A stretch of 64,000 nt of DNA from Kushneria avicenniae (GCF_900112585.1 NZ_FOLY01000005.1:124001-188000), one strand, 5' to 3'; counted from the stretch's first letter, positions 1 through 10,596 are shown. Program-made: numbers and translations. The notes: generated by a model not told the origin, from the sequence alone.

Positions 1-66
1 GCTCTGTCACTGCTGGCGGCGCCCTGGGCGGCGGGCGCGGCCCTGAAACTCTCGCTGGATGGCTGA
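1..66 (+). CDS. ccmB: CcmB, heme exporter membrane subunit (C-terminal end only)
   Basis: Only the last 21 codons and the TGA stop are in the window. The tail reads ...AAGAALKLSLDG, which resembles the alanine-rich end of the last transmembrane helix and the short ALRISL-type terminus of CcmB. It lies 41 bp upstream of ccmC in the order expected for a ccmABCDEFGHI operon. CcmB is the membrane part of the CcmAB ABC complex that releases holo-CcmE from CcmCD. The identification rests mainly on position plus the short tail. Confidence 0.8.
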   Translation, partial: ALSLLAAPWAAGAALKLSLDG

Positions 67-107
67 TTCCTCCTCGATACCGACCTGAACAACGTTGACC
101 GATAACC

Positions 108-857
108 ATGTGGCCCATCATTCATAAACTCGGCTCCCCCAAATGGTTCTACACCATGAGCGGGCGCTGGCTGCCGTTTCTCTGGGGGAGCGGCGCCCTG
201 CTGATCATTGCCGGAAGCGTCTGGGGGCTGGCCTTCGCGCCGCCCGACTATCAGCAGGGCGACAGTTTTCGAATTATTTACGTGCACGTGCCGGCGGCCA
301 TTCTGGCTCAGTCGTGTTTTGCCATGATGGCCGTGTGCAGCGTGATCTTTCTGGTCTGGCGCATCAAGCTGGCCGACATGGCCGCCGGCGCCGCGGCGCC
401 CTTCGGCGCGGCGATGACCTTCAGCGCACTGTTTTCCGGTGCCCTCTGGGGCGTGCCCACCTGGGGCACCTGGTGGGTGTGGGACGCGCGACTGACCTCG
501 ATGCTGCTGATGCTGTTCATCTATCTGGGCATCATGGCCCTGCGCGGCGCCTTTGCCTCCCGCGATGGCGGCGCCCGGGCGGCGGCCATTCTCACCCTGG
601 TGGGGGTGATCAACCTGCCGATCATCAAGTACTCGGTGGTGTGGTGGAACACGCTGCATCAGGGCGCCACCTTCAGCATCACCGAAAAGCCGGCCATGCC
701 GGCGAGCATGTGGCTGCCGCTGCTGCTCATGGTGCTCGGGTTCTATCTGCTCTTTGCCGCCGTGACGATCGCCCGCACTCGCAACGAGATCATCAGACGC
801 CAGCCAAGCGCCCGCTGGGTGCGCGCACTGGCGCAGGGAGGACGCAATGGCCTTTGA
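108..857 (+). CDS. ccmC: CcmC, heme-handling protein that loads heme onto CcmE
   Basis: A 249-residue polytopic inner-membrane protein with about six hydrophobic segments, the usual CcmC size. The tryptophan-rich WWD signature (WGTWWVWDARLTS) lies near residues 118-130, between two periplasmic loops. These carry the expected heme-ligand histidines, in YVHVPAA near residue 64 and LHQGATFS near residue 185. CcmC transfers heme to CcmE on the periplasmic side together with CcmD. The ATG is preceded by a modest ribosome-binding region, and the 3' end overlaps ccmD by 11 bp, indicating translational coupling. Confidence 0.97.
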   Translation: MWPIIHKLGSPKWFYTMSGRWLPFLWGSGALLIIAGSVWGLAFAPPDYQQGDSFRIIYVHVPAAILAQSCFAMMAVCSVIFLVWRIKLADMAAGAAAPFGAAMTFSALFSGALWGVPTWGTWWVWDARLTSMLLMLFIYLGIMALRGAFASRDGGARAAAILTLVGVINLPIIKYSVVWWNTLHQGATFSITEKPAMPASMWLPLLLMVLGFYLLFAAVTIARTRNEIIRRQPSARWVRALAQGGRNGL

Positions 858-1059
858 TTCGCTGGCCGATTTCTGGGCGATGAACGGCTACGCCGTCTAT
901 GTCTGGCCGGCCTTTGCCGTGGTGCTGGGCAGCCTGGTGGCGTTTGCCCTGGCAAGCGTTGTGGAGCAGCGTCGGCTGCTTCGTCACGTGGCCGCACTCG
1001 AGCGCCGCGAGGCCCGGCGCCCGGGGCGCACCGCCGCTGCTGACGAGGAAGTGTCATGA
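847..1059 (+). CDS. ccmD: CcmD, small membrane protein of the heme-release complex
   Basis: A 70-residue protein with an aromatic N-terminus (FWAMNGYAVYVWPAF), one transmembrane helix at about residues 18-40 and a basic cytoplasmic tail, the standard CcmD layout. The family stabilises CcmC with CcmE and is needed for release of holo-CcmE by CcmAB. An AGGGAGG Shine-Dalgarno lies just upstream of the ATG, inside the end of ccmC. The gene overlaps ccmE by 4 bp (ATGA). Confidence 0.93.
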   Translation: MAFDSLADFWAMNGYAVYVWPAFAVVLGSLVAFALASVVEQRRLLRHVAALERREARRPGRTAAADEEVS

Positions 1060-1544
1060 AAGCGCACCGTCGACAGCGGCTGATCATCCTCCTCGTGCTG
1101 GTGGCCCTGGCAGGTGTGGCCGTCGGCCTGACCCTCTACGCGCTGCGCGCCAACATGAACCTTTTCTACTCGCCCACGCAGATCAGCAGCGGCGAGGCGC
1201 CCCAGGGGCGGTCGCTGCGCGCCGGGGGCGTGGTGCGCAATGACAGTGTTCATCGCGACCAGGACACACTGGATGTGACCTTTACCGTGACCGACTTTGA
1301 AGCGGACGTGCCGGTGCACTATCGCGGCATCCTGCCGGATCTCTTTCGGGAAGGGCAGGGCGTGGTCATTGTCGGCACGCTCGATGAGCGCGGCTGGCTC
1401 CAGGCCAGTGAAGTGCTGGCCAAACACGATGAAAACTACATGCCGCCGGAAGTGGACGGGGCGCTCAAGGCCGCCGAGGCCCGCAGGGCGATCCCCTCCG
1501 AGACCGCCGCGGTGGCGGATAGTCGTGCCTCGAAGACGCTTTGA
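1056..1544 (+). CDS. ccmE: CcmE, periplasmic heme chaperone
   Basis: A 162-residue protein with an N-terminal membrane anchor (about residues 8-30) followed by a periplasmic OB-fold domain. The covalent heme-binding motif HDENY is present, with the histidine at about residue 124. It receives heme from CcmC and hands it to the CcmFH lyase. The tail after residue 135 is alanine- and glutamate-rich, as is common in CcmE. The ATGA overlap with ccmD and the 12-bp gap to ccmF put it inside the operon. Confidence 0.97.
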   Translation: MKAHRRQRLIILLVLVALAGVAVGLTLYALRANMNLFYSPTQISSGEAPQGRSLRAGGVVRNDSVHRDQDTLDVTFTVTDFEADVPVHYRGILPDLFREGQGVVIVGTLDERGWLQASEVLAKHDENYMPPEVDGALKAAEARRAIPSETAAVADSRASKTL

Positions 1545-1556
1545 GACGAGAACGTC

Positions 1557-3548
1557 ATGCTGATTCAGACCCTTCCCGAAATCGGGCTCTACGCCATGAT
1601 GCTGGCGCTGGCCATGGCGCTGGTGCAGGCGGTGGTACCGCTGGCCGGCAGCCTGACCCGTCGCCCGCTGTGGATGAGCTACGCAGTCCCCATGGCCTGG
1701 GGGCAGGCGCTTTTCCTGTTGATCGCCTTTGTCTGCCTGGCGCTGGGGTTTTTGTTCAAAGACTTCAGCGTGGCCTACATTGCCGACAACGCCAATTCAC
1801 GGCTGCCCTGGTATTACCGCCTGAGCGCGGTATGGGGCGGTCATGAAGGTTCGGTGCTGCTGTGGTCGATGCTGCTGGCCTTCTGGGGGCTGGCGGTCAG
1901 TATCTTTTCGCGCCATCTGCCGCGCGACATGCTGGCCCGCGTGCTCGCGGTGCTGGGCATGATCAACGCTGGCTTTCTGCTGTTTATCCTGGCGACCTCG
2001 AGCCCGTTCGAGCGCCTCCTGCCGGTGCCGCCGGCGGACGGTGCCGATCTCAATCCGCTGCTGCAGGACCCGGGACTGATCATTCATCCGCCGATGCTCT
2101 ACATGGGCTATGTCGGCTTTTCGGTCGCCTTTGCCTTTGCGCTTGCCGCGCTGATGGGCGGGCGTCTGGATGCGGCCTGGACGCGCTGGGCGCGCCCCTG
2201 GACCAATCTGGCCTGGGCCTTTCTGAGTGTGGGCATTGCGCTGGGCAGCTGGTGGGCCTACTACGAGCTGGGCTGGGGGGGCTGGTGGTTCTGGGACCCG
2301 GTCGAGAACGCCTCACTGATGCCCTGGCTTGCCGGCACGGCGTTGATGCACTCGCTGGCGGTGACCGAAAAGCGCGGCGGCTTCAAGAGCTGGACGATCC
2401 TGCTGGCGATTGTCACCTTCTCGCTGTCGCTGCTGGGGACCTTTCTGGTGCGCTCGGGCGTGCTGACCTCGGTGCATGCCTTCGCCAATGATCCTTCCCG
2501 CGGCACCTTCATCCTTATCCTGCTGGGGCTGACGGTGGGCGCTTCGCTGACCCTTTATGCCTTCCGGGCGCCCCGGGTCAAAAGCCCGCTGGGCTTTGGC
2601 TGGCGCTCCCGCGATGCGATGCTGCTGCTCAACAACATCCTGCTGCTGGTGATGATGGTGACGGTACTGCTGGGCACGCTCTATCCGCTGATTCTCGACA
2701 GTCTGGATCTGGGCAGGATCTCGGTGGGCCCGCCCTATTTCAACGCGCTGATCGTGCCGCTGACGGTGGCGCTGGGACTTTTCATGGGGGTCGGGCCGGT
2801 CACACGCTGGAAGCAGATGGCCACGCGCGAGCTGATCAAACGGCTGTGGCTGAGCGCGATCGTCTCGCTGGCCATCGCCCTGGCGATGCCCTGGCTTTAT
2901 GACGGCGCCTGGTCACTGCCGGTCAGCCTGGGCCTGCTGATAGCGGCGTGGATCGTGGTGCCGCTGGCTCGCGAGCCGTTGACGCTGATGCGTCGCTTCG
3001 GTCTGCGCGGGCCGGCCAGGCTCTCGCGCAGCCACTACGGCATGGTGCTGGGCCATATCGGCATGGCGGTGACCATCGTCGGGGTGACGATGGTCTCCAA
3101 TTACGATCATGCCGATAACGTTCGCATGAGCCTTGGGCACACGGTCGAGGTGGGTGGCTACCGCTTTACCATGACCCAGCTCAACGAGACGCGCGGGCCC
3201 AACTACGTCAGCGACCGCGCCACCATCCGGGTCACGCAGGGGGATCGGCTGGTCACGTTGCTGCATCCGGAGAAGCGCTTTTTCGACGTTCGCCGTCAGG
3301 CCATGACCGAGACCGCGCTGGATCACGGGATGACCCGCGATCTGTATGTGGCCATGGGCGAGCCGCTCGAGGATGGCGAGTCCTGGGCGATGCGCATTCA
3401 GGTCAAACCCTTTGTTCGATGGCTGTGGCTGGGCGCGTTGTTGATGGCCGCGGGTGGCGTGCTGGCCGTCTGCGACAAGCGCTACCGACACCGCAGCCGA
3501 ATCCGCCATCGCAATCGAACCCGACAGAACCTGGAGGCCCGGTCATGA
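1557..3548 (+). CDS. ccmF: CcmF, cytochrome c heme lyase subunit
   Basis: A 663-residue multi-spanning membrane protein of normal CcmF length. The WWD domain (WGGWWFWDPVENAS) is near residues 238-252, with flanking periplasmic histidines, and a large periplasmic region precedes the last transmembrane helix. CcmF with CcmH and CcmI ligates heme to the CXXCH motif of apocytochromes. The stop overlaps the ccmG start by 4 bp (ATGA). Confidence 0.98.
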   Translation: MLIQTLPEIGLYAMMLALAMALVQAVVPLAGSLTRRPLWMSYAVPMAWGQALFLLIAFVCLALGFLFKDFSVAYIADNANSRLPWYYRLSAVWGGHEGSVLLWSMLLAFWGLAVSIFSRHLPRDMLARVLAVLGMINAGFLLFILATSSPFERLLPVPPADGADLNPLLQDPGLIIHPPMLYMGYVGFSVAFAFALAALMGGRLDAAWTRWARPWTNLAWAFLSVGIALGSWWAYYELGWGGWWFWDPVENASLMPWLAGTALMHSLAVTEKRGGFKSWTILLAIVTFSLSLLGTFLVRSGVLTSVHAFANDPSRGTFILILLGLTVGASLTLYAFRAPRVKSPLGFGWRSRDAMLLLNNILLLVMMVTVLLGTLYPLILDSLDLGRISVGPPYFNALIVPLTVALGLFMGVGPVTRWKQMATRELIKRLWLSAIVSLAIALAMPWLYDGAWSLPVSLGLLIAAWIVVPLAREPLTLMRRFGLRGPARLSRSHYGMVLGHIGMAVTIVGVTMVSNYDHADNVRMSLGHTVEVGGYRFTMTQLNETRGPNYVSDRATIRVTQGDRLVTLLHPEKRFFDVRRQAMTETALDHGMTRDLYVAMGEPLEDGESWAMRIQVKPFVRWLWLGALLMAAGGVLAVCDKRYRHRSRIRHRNRTRQNLEARS

Positions 3549-4072
3549 AAAAACGCTACTGGCTGTTCGTGCCGCTTCTGATCTTCGCGGTGCTGGCGGT
3601 GCTGCTCTGGCAGGGGCTGGGGCGCGACCCGTCAAGCCGCGAGTCGGCGCTGCTGGAAAAGCTCTTCCCGGCCTTTTCGCTGACCACGCTGGAAGACTCC
3701 GACAAGGCAGTGGATGCCTCATTGCTGAAAGGACAGGTGACGCTGGTCAACGTCTGGGGCGAATGGTGCCCGACCTGCAAGCGCGAGATGCCCCAGCTGC
3801 TGGCACTGGCCGAGCGCGGCGTGCATCTGGTCGGGGTGGACTACAAGGACACCCGCGACAATGGGCAGCGCTTTCTTGATGAGTTCGGCAACCCTTTCGC
3901 GCTCAATATCTTTGATCCGGAAGGCTCACTGGGCTTTGATCTGGGCGTCTATGGTGCGCCCGAGTCCTTTATTGTCGACGCCAACGGCAACATTCGCTAT
4001 CACCATACGGGCTATATCAAGCCCGAGGATATTGATGACGTGATCATGCCGGAGATCCAGCGATGGCAGTAA
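3545..4072 (+). CDS. ccmG: CcmG/DsbE, periplasmic thiol:disulfide oxidoreductase
   Basis: A 175-residue membrane-anchored thioredoxin-fold protein. An N-terminal hydrophobic anchor (residues 5-24) is followed by the active site WCPTC at about residues 76-80 and a cis-proline loop (YGAPES). It reduces the CXXC heme-attachment site of apocytochrome c, together with CcmH. A longer reading frame exists upstream, but the ATG at 3545 forms the usual ATGA overlap with ccmF and begins directly with MKKRYW and the anchor, so I prefer it. Confidence 0.95.
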   Translation: MKKRYWLFVPLLIFAVLAVLLWQGLGRDPSSRESALLEKLFPAFSLTTLEDSDKAVDASLLKGQVTLVNVWGEWCPTCKREMPQLLALAERGVHLVGVDYKDTRDNGQRFLDEFGNPFALNIFDPEGSLGFDLGVYGAPESFIVDANGNIRYHHTGYIKPEDIDDVIMPEIQRWQ

Positions 4073-4587
4073 TTGCGCGAGGACGGGTAGCGCCCCCCAG
4101 GGCGCTGATGCTGGCGCTGGTCGCCACCGTGCTGGTGGTGCTGGCCGGCGTTGTCTGCGCCGATGATCTGCATCACTTTGACGACCCCGCCCTGCAGTCG
4201 CGCTATGACGCGCTGACCGAAACGCTGCGCTGTCCCAAGTGTCAGAACCAGGCGATCGGTGATTCCGGCTCGCCGATTGCCGGGGACATGCGCCGCTACG
4301 TGGATCGCGCCCTGAGGCGAGGCGACAGCGACGACGATATTCGCGATGCCATGGCCGAGCGCTTCGGGGACTACGTGCTGTATCGCCCGCCCCTTGAGTG
4401 GCGCACCGTGGCCCTCTGGGCCGGTCCTGGCGTTGTCGTGTTGCTGGGGCTTCTGGCCATCGCCGCGGTGATTCGCTCGCGTCGCGGCGAGCAGGCGCCG
4501 GCGCTGGATGAGAACGAGCGACAGCGGCTCGAGACGCTGCTGTCACGCCATGACCGCCTCGATAATCAGGACAGGAGTGATCAATGA
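4063..4587 (+). CDS. ccmH: CcmH, apocytochrome thioreductase subunit
   Basis: A 174-residue protein with an N-terminal signal or anchor, a periplasmic helical domain carrying the LRCPKCQ active-site motif (about residues 56-62), and a C-terminal transmembrane helix (about residues 118-141). This matches the short CcmH/CycL form, with the TPR part encoded separately by ccmI. The role is reduction of the apocytochrome CXXCH motif and complex formation with CcmF. It overlaps ccmG by 10 bp and ccmI by 4 bp. Confidence 0.95.
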   Translation: MAVIARGRVAPPRALMLALVATVLVVLAGVVCADDLHHFDDPALQSRYDALTETLRCPKCQNQAIGDSGSPIAGDMRRYVDRALRRGDSDDDIRDAMAERFGDYVLYRPPLEWRTVALWAGPGVVVLLGLLAIAAVIRSRRGEQAPALDENERQRLETLLSRHDRLDNQDRSDQ

Positions 4588-5504
4588 CGGCGTTATGGGT
4601 GGGCCTGGCCCTGCTTTTGAGTGTGGCCATTGTGTTTTTGCTGTTGCCGCTGTGGCGCAGCCGGGGCCTGCGCGCGGCACAGTCAGCGCTGGAGACGCGT
4701 GGTGACGAGACGCGTGACAACGTCACCGTCTTTCGCGAGCGGCTGGCGGCCCTGGATGAGGAGCTTGCCCGCGGCGAGATCGATCAGGCGCGTTATGACA
4801 CGCGACAGCTCGAGCTGGAGCGCGACCTGCTCGCCGATACCGATGCCCGGGCGCCGAAGGGGCTGAAATCGACCTACAGTGGCCTCTGGCTGACGATCAT
4901 CGTGGTGGTGGTCGTGGGTTTTGGCTCGCTGTATGCCTACTACCGCGAGGGCAGTCTGAATGACCTGTCGCTCTATCAGGCCCGCGAGCAGGTCGAGCAA
5001 AACGGCGGCCAGCCGCAGCAGTTCATCGCCCGTTTCGAGCAGGAGGCGCAGCGCCAGCCGGACAACCCCAACGTCTGGGCCTCGCTCTATCCGCTGTATC
5101 GCGACAGCCAGCAGTACGACAGGGCGGACCACGCCCTGACCCGGCTGATCGAGCTCAAGGGGCGCGAGCCGTCGCTGGTCTCCGAGCTTGCCCAGATTCG
5201 CTTTGTCGAAAACGACCGGCAGATGAACGATGAGATTCAGGCGCTGGCCGATGAGGTGCTGGCCGATGACCCGCGTCAGCCCACGGTTCATGGGCTTCTG
5301 GGTTTTGCCGACTTCAGTGACGGCAACTATCAGGGGGCGATCGACCACTGGCGCATCGCGATTGCCGGCAGCGACAGCGAGGGCAGTCAGCAGGCGCTGC
5401 GCCAGGCCATGGCTGCCGCCCGAGCGCGCATGGGCCCGACGGCCGACGGCGCGCCGGTCGAGCAGGACAGCGAGGCTCGCAACGAGCAGGGCGGCCAGCG
5501 CTGA
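4584..5504 (+). CDS. ccmI: CcmI, TPR-containing apocytochrome c chaperone
   Basis: A 306-residue protein. Two transmembrane helices (residues 3-23 and about 97-117) flank a cytoplasmic leucine/glutamate-rich coiled region, and a periplasmic TPR-like region occupies about residues 130-280. CcmI binds the C-terminus of apocytochromes and delivers them to CcmFH. It is shorter than the roughly 400-residue CcmI of pseudomonads and ends in a polar low-complexity tail. It is the last gene of the operon, and no strong terminator is visible in the 95 bp that follow. Confidence 0.9.
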   Translation: MTALWVGLALLLSVAIVFLLLPLWRSRGLRAAQSALETRGDETRDNVTVFRERLAALDEELARGEIDQARYDTRQLELERDLLADTDARAPKGLKSTYSGLWLTIIVVVVVGFGSLYAYYREGSLNDLSLYQAREQVEQNGGQPQQFIARFEQEAQRQPDNPNVWASLYPLYRDSQQYDRADHALTRLIELKGREPSLVSELAQIRFVENDRQMNDEIQALADEVLADDPRQPTVHGLLGFADFSDGNYQGAIDHWRIAIAGSDSEGSQQALRQAMAAARARMGPTADGAPVEQDSEARNEQGGQR

Positions 5505-5599
5505 TCCGGGCCGGTATCAACCTGTGCTCGGCGCGCATCGTTATCGGATCGCAGGCAGGAAAGAAGCGTCTGGCCTGAAACAAGCACCAGGGTCGGGTA

Positions 5600-6358
5600 T
5601 CAGCGCGAGGCGAGCTGGCGCACGGTGTCGCCGGTCAGAAGGCGGCGTGCGCCCAGGTAATGACGCTGCCAGTAGTCGCCGGCCAGCGAGCTGATGCGGA
5701 TGTTCTCGCCGGTGCGCGGTGCCTGGATGAACCTTCCATCGCCCAGATAGACGCCGACGTGGTCGGCGGCGCTGGCGGCCTTGATGCGGAAAAAGACCAG
5801 GTCACCGCGCCTGAGGGAATCCGTCGTCACCGGGGTGGCCTGCGACCAGTGATACATGCCGTTGGCGGTGCGCGGCAACTCACCGGAGAGCAGATCACGA
5901 AAGGCGTAATAGATCAGCCCGCTGCAGTCGAAACCGGCCTGGGGCGTGGTGCCGCCCCACAGATAGGGCCGGCCGAGCTGGTCGGTCACGGTGTCCATGG
6001 CGCGGGCCATCGCCAGCTCTCCCGGGCGGTCGGTCTCGCCGTTGAAGGCGTACTTCTTGTAGTTGAAGTTATCCACACCCGGTGCCACGCCCTCGGGCAG
6101 CAGCGAACGCCCCTGCGCCACGGCGCGTTTGCGCTGCTGCTCGGAGATACCAAGTCTTTCGGCGCGCGCCTGCTCGCGCTTGCGCTTGGCCCGCAGCTCG
6201 CTGGCGGTGCCGTGCTCCGGCTGGATCAACTGACGGGCGCTGGCCTGGTCGGCCGTCCAGGGCAGGGCGGTGGCCAGTAGCGTCGTGACCAGCAGACCGG
6301 CAAACAGCTGGTTCAGGGCGTAACGAGTTGCGCTTTGAGAAGGCATGTCGGGGCTCAT
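5600..6358 (-). CDS. NlpC/P60 family peptidoglycan hydrolase, exported
   Basis: A protein of about 252 residues with an N-terminal signal sequence (hydrophobic stretch near residues 18-33) and a C-terminal NlpC/P60 domain. The catalytic cysteine is in DCSGL (about residue 145) and the histidine in DHVGVY (about residue 200). Such enzymes cleave peptide bonds in the murein stem, often D-Glu to diamino acid. A basic, charged linker precedes the domain. The start is uncertain: ATGs at 6421, 6358 and 6346 are in frame, and none has a strong Shine-Dalgarno. I chose 6358 because it gives a conventional signal peptide. The gene is convergent with the ccm operon. Confidence 0.88.
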   Translation of the reverse strand: MSPDMPSQSATRYALNQLFAGLLVTTLLATALPWTADQASARQLIQPEHGTASELRAKRKREQARAERLGISEQQRKRAVAQGRSLLPEGVAPGVDNFNYKKYAFNGETDRPGELAMARAMDTVTDQLGRPYLWGGTTPQAGFDCSGLIYYAFRDLLSGELPRTANGMYHWSQATPVTTDSLRRGDLVFFRIKAASAADHVGVYLGDGRFIQAPRTGENIRISSLAGDYWQRHYLGARRLLTGDTVRQLASR

Positions 6359-6421
6359 GAAATCGATGTCGTGTCGGAAGGTCGACCGCGGCTTGATCAA
6401 AAAGACGCTGTCAGGGATCAC

Positions 6422-6736
6422 GGCAGCGACATTGATAACATTGAGTCCGGGGTTCGTAACATGATCGATACGCGCATCGGGGTCTTGCGCCTGCCGTCGC
6501 CGGGGTAACCTGGGTTATGGAAGCCCCGCAGGCCCCATGTTCCCGTGGTGGCCTCGATGGCCAACGACTGCGGTGGCATCGAGCGTTTCTGAAAGGTTCA
6601 GGCGATGGTCAGAAACTGCCGACGTTTCAATACCCGGAGCAGTGATCCACGGGCGCGAAAAGCGCCGGATACCCCGCATTGAGAGGGGGTGACGTCAGGC
6701 AGGATGCCGTCGTGTTGTATTGATCAAGGAGGTCAC
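6422..6736. other. Intergenic region between divergent NlpC/P60 and ectD genes
   Basis: About 315 bp without a credible gene. It must hold the promoters of both divergent neighbours. A short GGTAACCTGGGTTA inverted repeat lies near 6507-6520, and AAGGAGGT lies just before the ectD ATG. I could not assign a confident -35/-10 pair. Osmotic control of ectD is known in halophiles but is not proven here by sequence. Confidence 0.5.
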
Positions 6737-7666
6737 ATGTCAGCTGTCAATGCGCAGCGTCACCATACACTTATGGAAGACCCGTACCCTACGCGCCTGG
6801 CGACAGCGCCGGAGCGACCCTGGCTGCCGCGTCAGGAAAATATTCTGCGCGGGCCGGAGGAAGGGCCATTGACGTTGGATCAGCGTGAAGCGTTTCGGCG
6901 CAAGGGCTTCGTGTTCATTCCGAACTTTCTCGACGACACCGAGCTTGAAGGCTATCAGCGCGAGCTTGAGGCTCTGCTCGAGCGTGACGACTACCGTGAT
7001 CAGGACTTCACCATCACCGAGCCGAGCAGCAACGACATTCGCTCGGTCTTTGCCATGCATTTTCTCTCGGAAAGGTTCGGACAACTGGCGCAGTCCCCGA
7101 AGCTGGTCAAAAGTGTCGAACAGCTCATCGGGGAAGACGTCTACGTCATGCAGGGGCGCATCAACTACAAGCCCGGTTTTGAAGGCAAGGGCTTTGACTG
7201 GCACTCCGATTTCGAGACCTGGCACGCCGAGGACGGCATGCCGCGCATGAATGCCGTCAGCGCCTCGATCGTGCTGACCGACAATCACGAGTTCAACGGC
7301 CCCCTGATGCTGATTCCGGGCTCGCACGAGAAGTTTGTGCCGTGTATCGGTGAGACGCCGGCGGACAATTACAAGCGTTCGCTGAAAAAGCAGGAAGCGG
7401 GCGTACCGGGGCGCGAAGCGCTGGCCGAACTGGTGGCCGAGCATGGCATCGAGGCCCCCAAGGGTCGCGCCGGGGGCCTGCTGCTGTTTGACTGCAATAC
7501 GCTGCACGGTTCCAACGCCAACATGTCACCGGATGCGCGCAGCAACATCTTTTTCGTGTTCAATCAGCGCGATAACGTCCTCGATACGCCGTTTGGTGCC
7601 AGACATCATCGACCCGACTTTCTGGCCCATACGCCGGACGGTCGCTGGCGCGATCTGACCCTGTAG
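6737..7666 (+). CDS. ectD: EctD, ectoine 5-hydroxylase
   Basis: A 309-residue non-heme Fe(II)/2-oxoglutarate dioxygenase of the phytanoyl-CoA hydroxylase superfamily. It converts ectoine to 5-hydroxyectoine, a compatible solute protecting against salt and heat. The EctD signature region FDWHSDFETWHAEDG supplies iron ligands H156 and D158, and the distal ligand is H257 in TLHGSN. RINYK and the FFVFN region also fit EctD. The start at 6737 is fixed by a perfect AAGGAGGT six bases upstream; an upstream in-frame extension is rejected. ectABC is not adjacent, so ectD stands alone, as in several Halomonas relatives. Confidence 0.96.
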   Translation: MSAVNAQRHHTLMEDPYPTRLATAPERPWLPRQENILRGPEEGPLTLDQREAFRRKGFVFIPNFLDDTELEGYQRELEALLERDDYRDQDFTITEPSSNDIRSVFAMHFLSERFGQLAQSPKLVKSVEQLIGEDVYVMQGRINYKPGFEGKGFDWHSDFETWHAEDGMPRMNAVSASIVLTDNHEFNGPLMLIPGSHEKFVPCIGETPADNYKRSLKKQEAGVPGREALAELVAEHGIEAPKGRAGGLLLFDCNTLHGSNANMSPDARSNIFFVFNQRDNVLDTPFGARHHRPDFLAHTPDGRWRDLTL

Positions 7667-7732
7667 ATCTGCCCGGGACGGTCTGGTCCGTGCTCCGCCC
7701 CGTGACACCAGAGGGCAGACAGGACCCGCAGG

Positions 7733-7766
7733 CGGCAGGGCATTGATCACGCCCTGCCGTTTTTTT
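7733..7766 (+). terminator. Rho-independent terminator after ectD
   Basis: A perfect 9-bp stem (CGGCAGGGC / GCCCTGCCG) with a 9-nt loop is followed by seven T residues. It lies 66 bp past the ectD stop and separates ectD from the next plus-strand gene. Confidence 0.92.
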
Positions 7767-7846
7767 ATGGCAATAGTTTCGTGATGGCCGTGATAAAGCG
7801 TACATTGCATCAATAAAGACGCATGGATCTTCAAGAGGAACAGACC

Positions 7847-8509
7847 ATGGCCTTCCAGCCCGGTTTCACCGATGGGCGCACGTTCGATGCGCCTCTGGGC
7901 AAGATTGTCTGTGTCGGGCGCAACTATGCCGCCCACGCTCGCGAGCTCAACAACGATGTGCCCACCGCGCCGCTTCTGTTCATCAAGCCGGCCACCAGCG
8001 CCACACCCATGCGCGAGCGCATAAAGGTGCCACGCCATCTGGGCGAGGTGCATTTTGAAATCGAGGTGGCCCTTTTGATCCAGCGGCGACTGTGCCGGGT
8101 ACGACCGGAGAAGGTGCTGGAGGCCATTGCAGGTGTCGGGCTGGCGCTGGATCTGACCCTGCGCGACGTTCAGTCAAGACTCAAGGACAAGGGCCATCCC
8201 TGGGAGCGGGCCAAGGGCTTTGACGGCGCCTGTCCGCTGAGCGAGTTCGTGCCCTTTGATGCCACGCAGATGAATCTGGACGATCTGCGCTTTACCCTGA
8301 CCATCGACGGCGAGCGCCGTCAGACGGGACACACCGCGCTGATGCTGTTCAAGGCGGCCGAGCTTGTGGCGGACATGTCGCACTCGTTTACGCTCGAGCC
8401 CGGGGATGTGATCCTGACCGGCACGCCCGAAGGGGTCGGTGCATTGCCCGAGGGCGCGCGTCTGGTGCTGACCCTGGACGGCCATATCGAAATCGCTGCC
8501 CGCAGCTGA
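7847..8509 (+). CDS. Fumarylacetoacetate hydrolase (FAH) family protein, YcgM-like
   Basis: A 220-residue single-domain FAH protein. The family signature begins at KIVCVGRNYAAH (about residues 19-30), the metal-binding acidic residues lie in HFEIEVALL and in the following LALDLTLRDVQ segment, and GDVILTGTPEGVG lies near the C-terminus. Relatives of this size hydrolyse acylpyruvates or decarboxylate oxaloacetate; the actual substrate cannot be read from sequence. I chose the ATG at 7847 because an AGAGGA element lies upstream and the conserved region starts soon after. It appears to be a single-gene unit. Confidence 0.88.
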   Translation: MAFQPGFTDGRTFDAPLGKIVCVGRNYAAHARELNNDVPTAPLLFIKPATSATPMRERIKVPRHLGEVHFEIEVALLIQRRLCRVRPEKVLEAIAGVGLALDLTLRDVQSRLKDKGHPWERAKGFDGACPLSEFVPFDATQMNLDDLRFTLTIDGERRQTGHTALMLFKAAELVADMSHSFTLEPGDVILTGTPEGVGALPEGARLVLTLDGHIEIAARS

Positions 8510-8510
8510 T

Positions 8511-8539
8511 TTCATGCTGAAGCGGGCTGGGCGTATACT
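8511..8539 (+). promoter_or_regulatory. Candidate sigma-70 promoter for ilvD
   Basis: A -10 element TATACT (8534-8539) sits 17 bp downstream of a weak -35 TTCATG (8511-8516, 3 of 6 matches). It directly follows the upstream stop codon and would give a leader of about 230 nt before ilvD. This is seen in sequence only. Confidence 0.45.
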
Positions 8540-8545
8540 CGATAC

Positions 8546-8775
8546 CCTGTGCCGGGCCTGACACCCGGCCGCGCTATCCGCGCAACCAGTGTCGCCCGCT
8601 CCCGAGGATCCGGGAACGGCGGGGCGATGCTTTTCTGTCGATGTTCATATTTCCCTGACCGTGCGGCATCGCCGCCGAGCGATCGTTATCGACAGCGCTT
8701 TCGTTGGTCCCGGGTCGCGCCCCTGACGCGCCCGGCGACCTGTTCGTATTCATTACCATCAAAAGTGATCAGATC
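8546..8775 (+). promoter_or_regulatory. Structured 5' leader of ilvD
   Basis: About 230 bp of non-coding leader contain several short GC-rich inverted repeats: GCCGGG/CCCGGC near 8551-8570, CCCG/CGGG near 8601-8616 and GGTC/GACC arms near 8707-8741. I find no leader peptide rich in Ile, Val or Leu codons and no obvious T-tract attenuator, so classical attenuation is not supported. Confidence 0.35.
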
Positions 8776-10521
<1,746 letters not shown>

Positions 10522-10540
10522 TTGATCGGCTGTCGCCATC

Positions 10541-10575
10541 AAAAAAACGCCCCGGCCATGCCGGGGCGTTTTTGG
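10541..10575. terminator. Bidirectional terminator between ilvD and aminopeptidase gene
   Basis: A perfect GC stem (ACGCCCCGGC / GCCGGGGCGT) with a tiny loop is flanked by seven A residues on the left and five T residues on the right. It can therefore end transcription from ilvD on the plus strand and from the convergent minus-strand gene. Confidence 0.93.
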
Positions 10576-10596
10576 TGTATCGGCGGTTTAAGCTTG

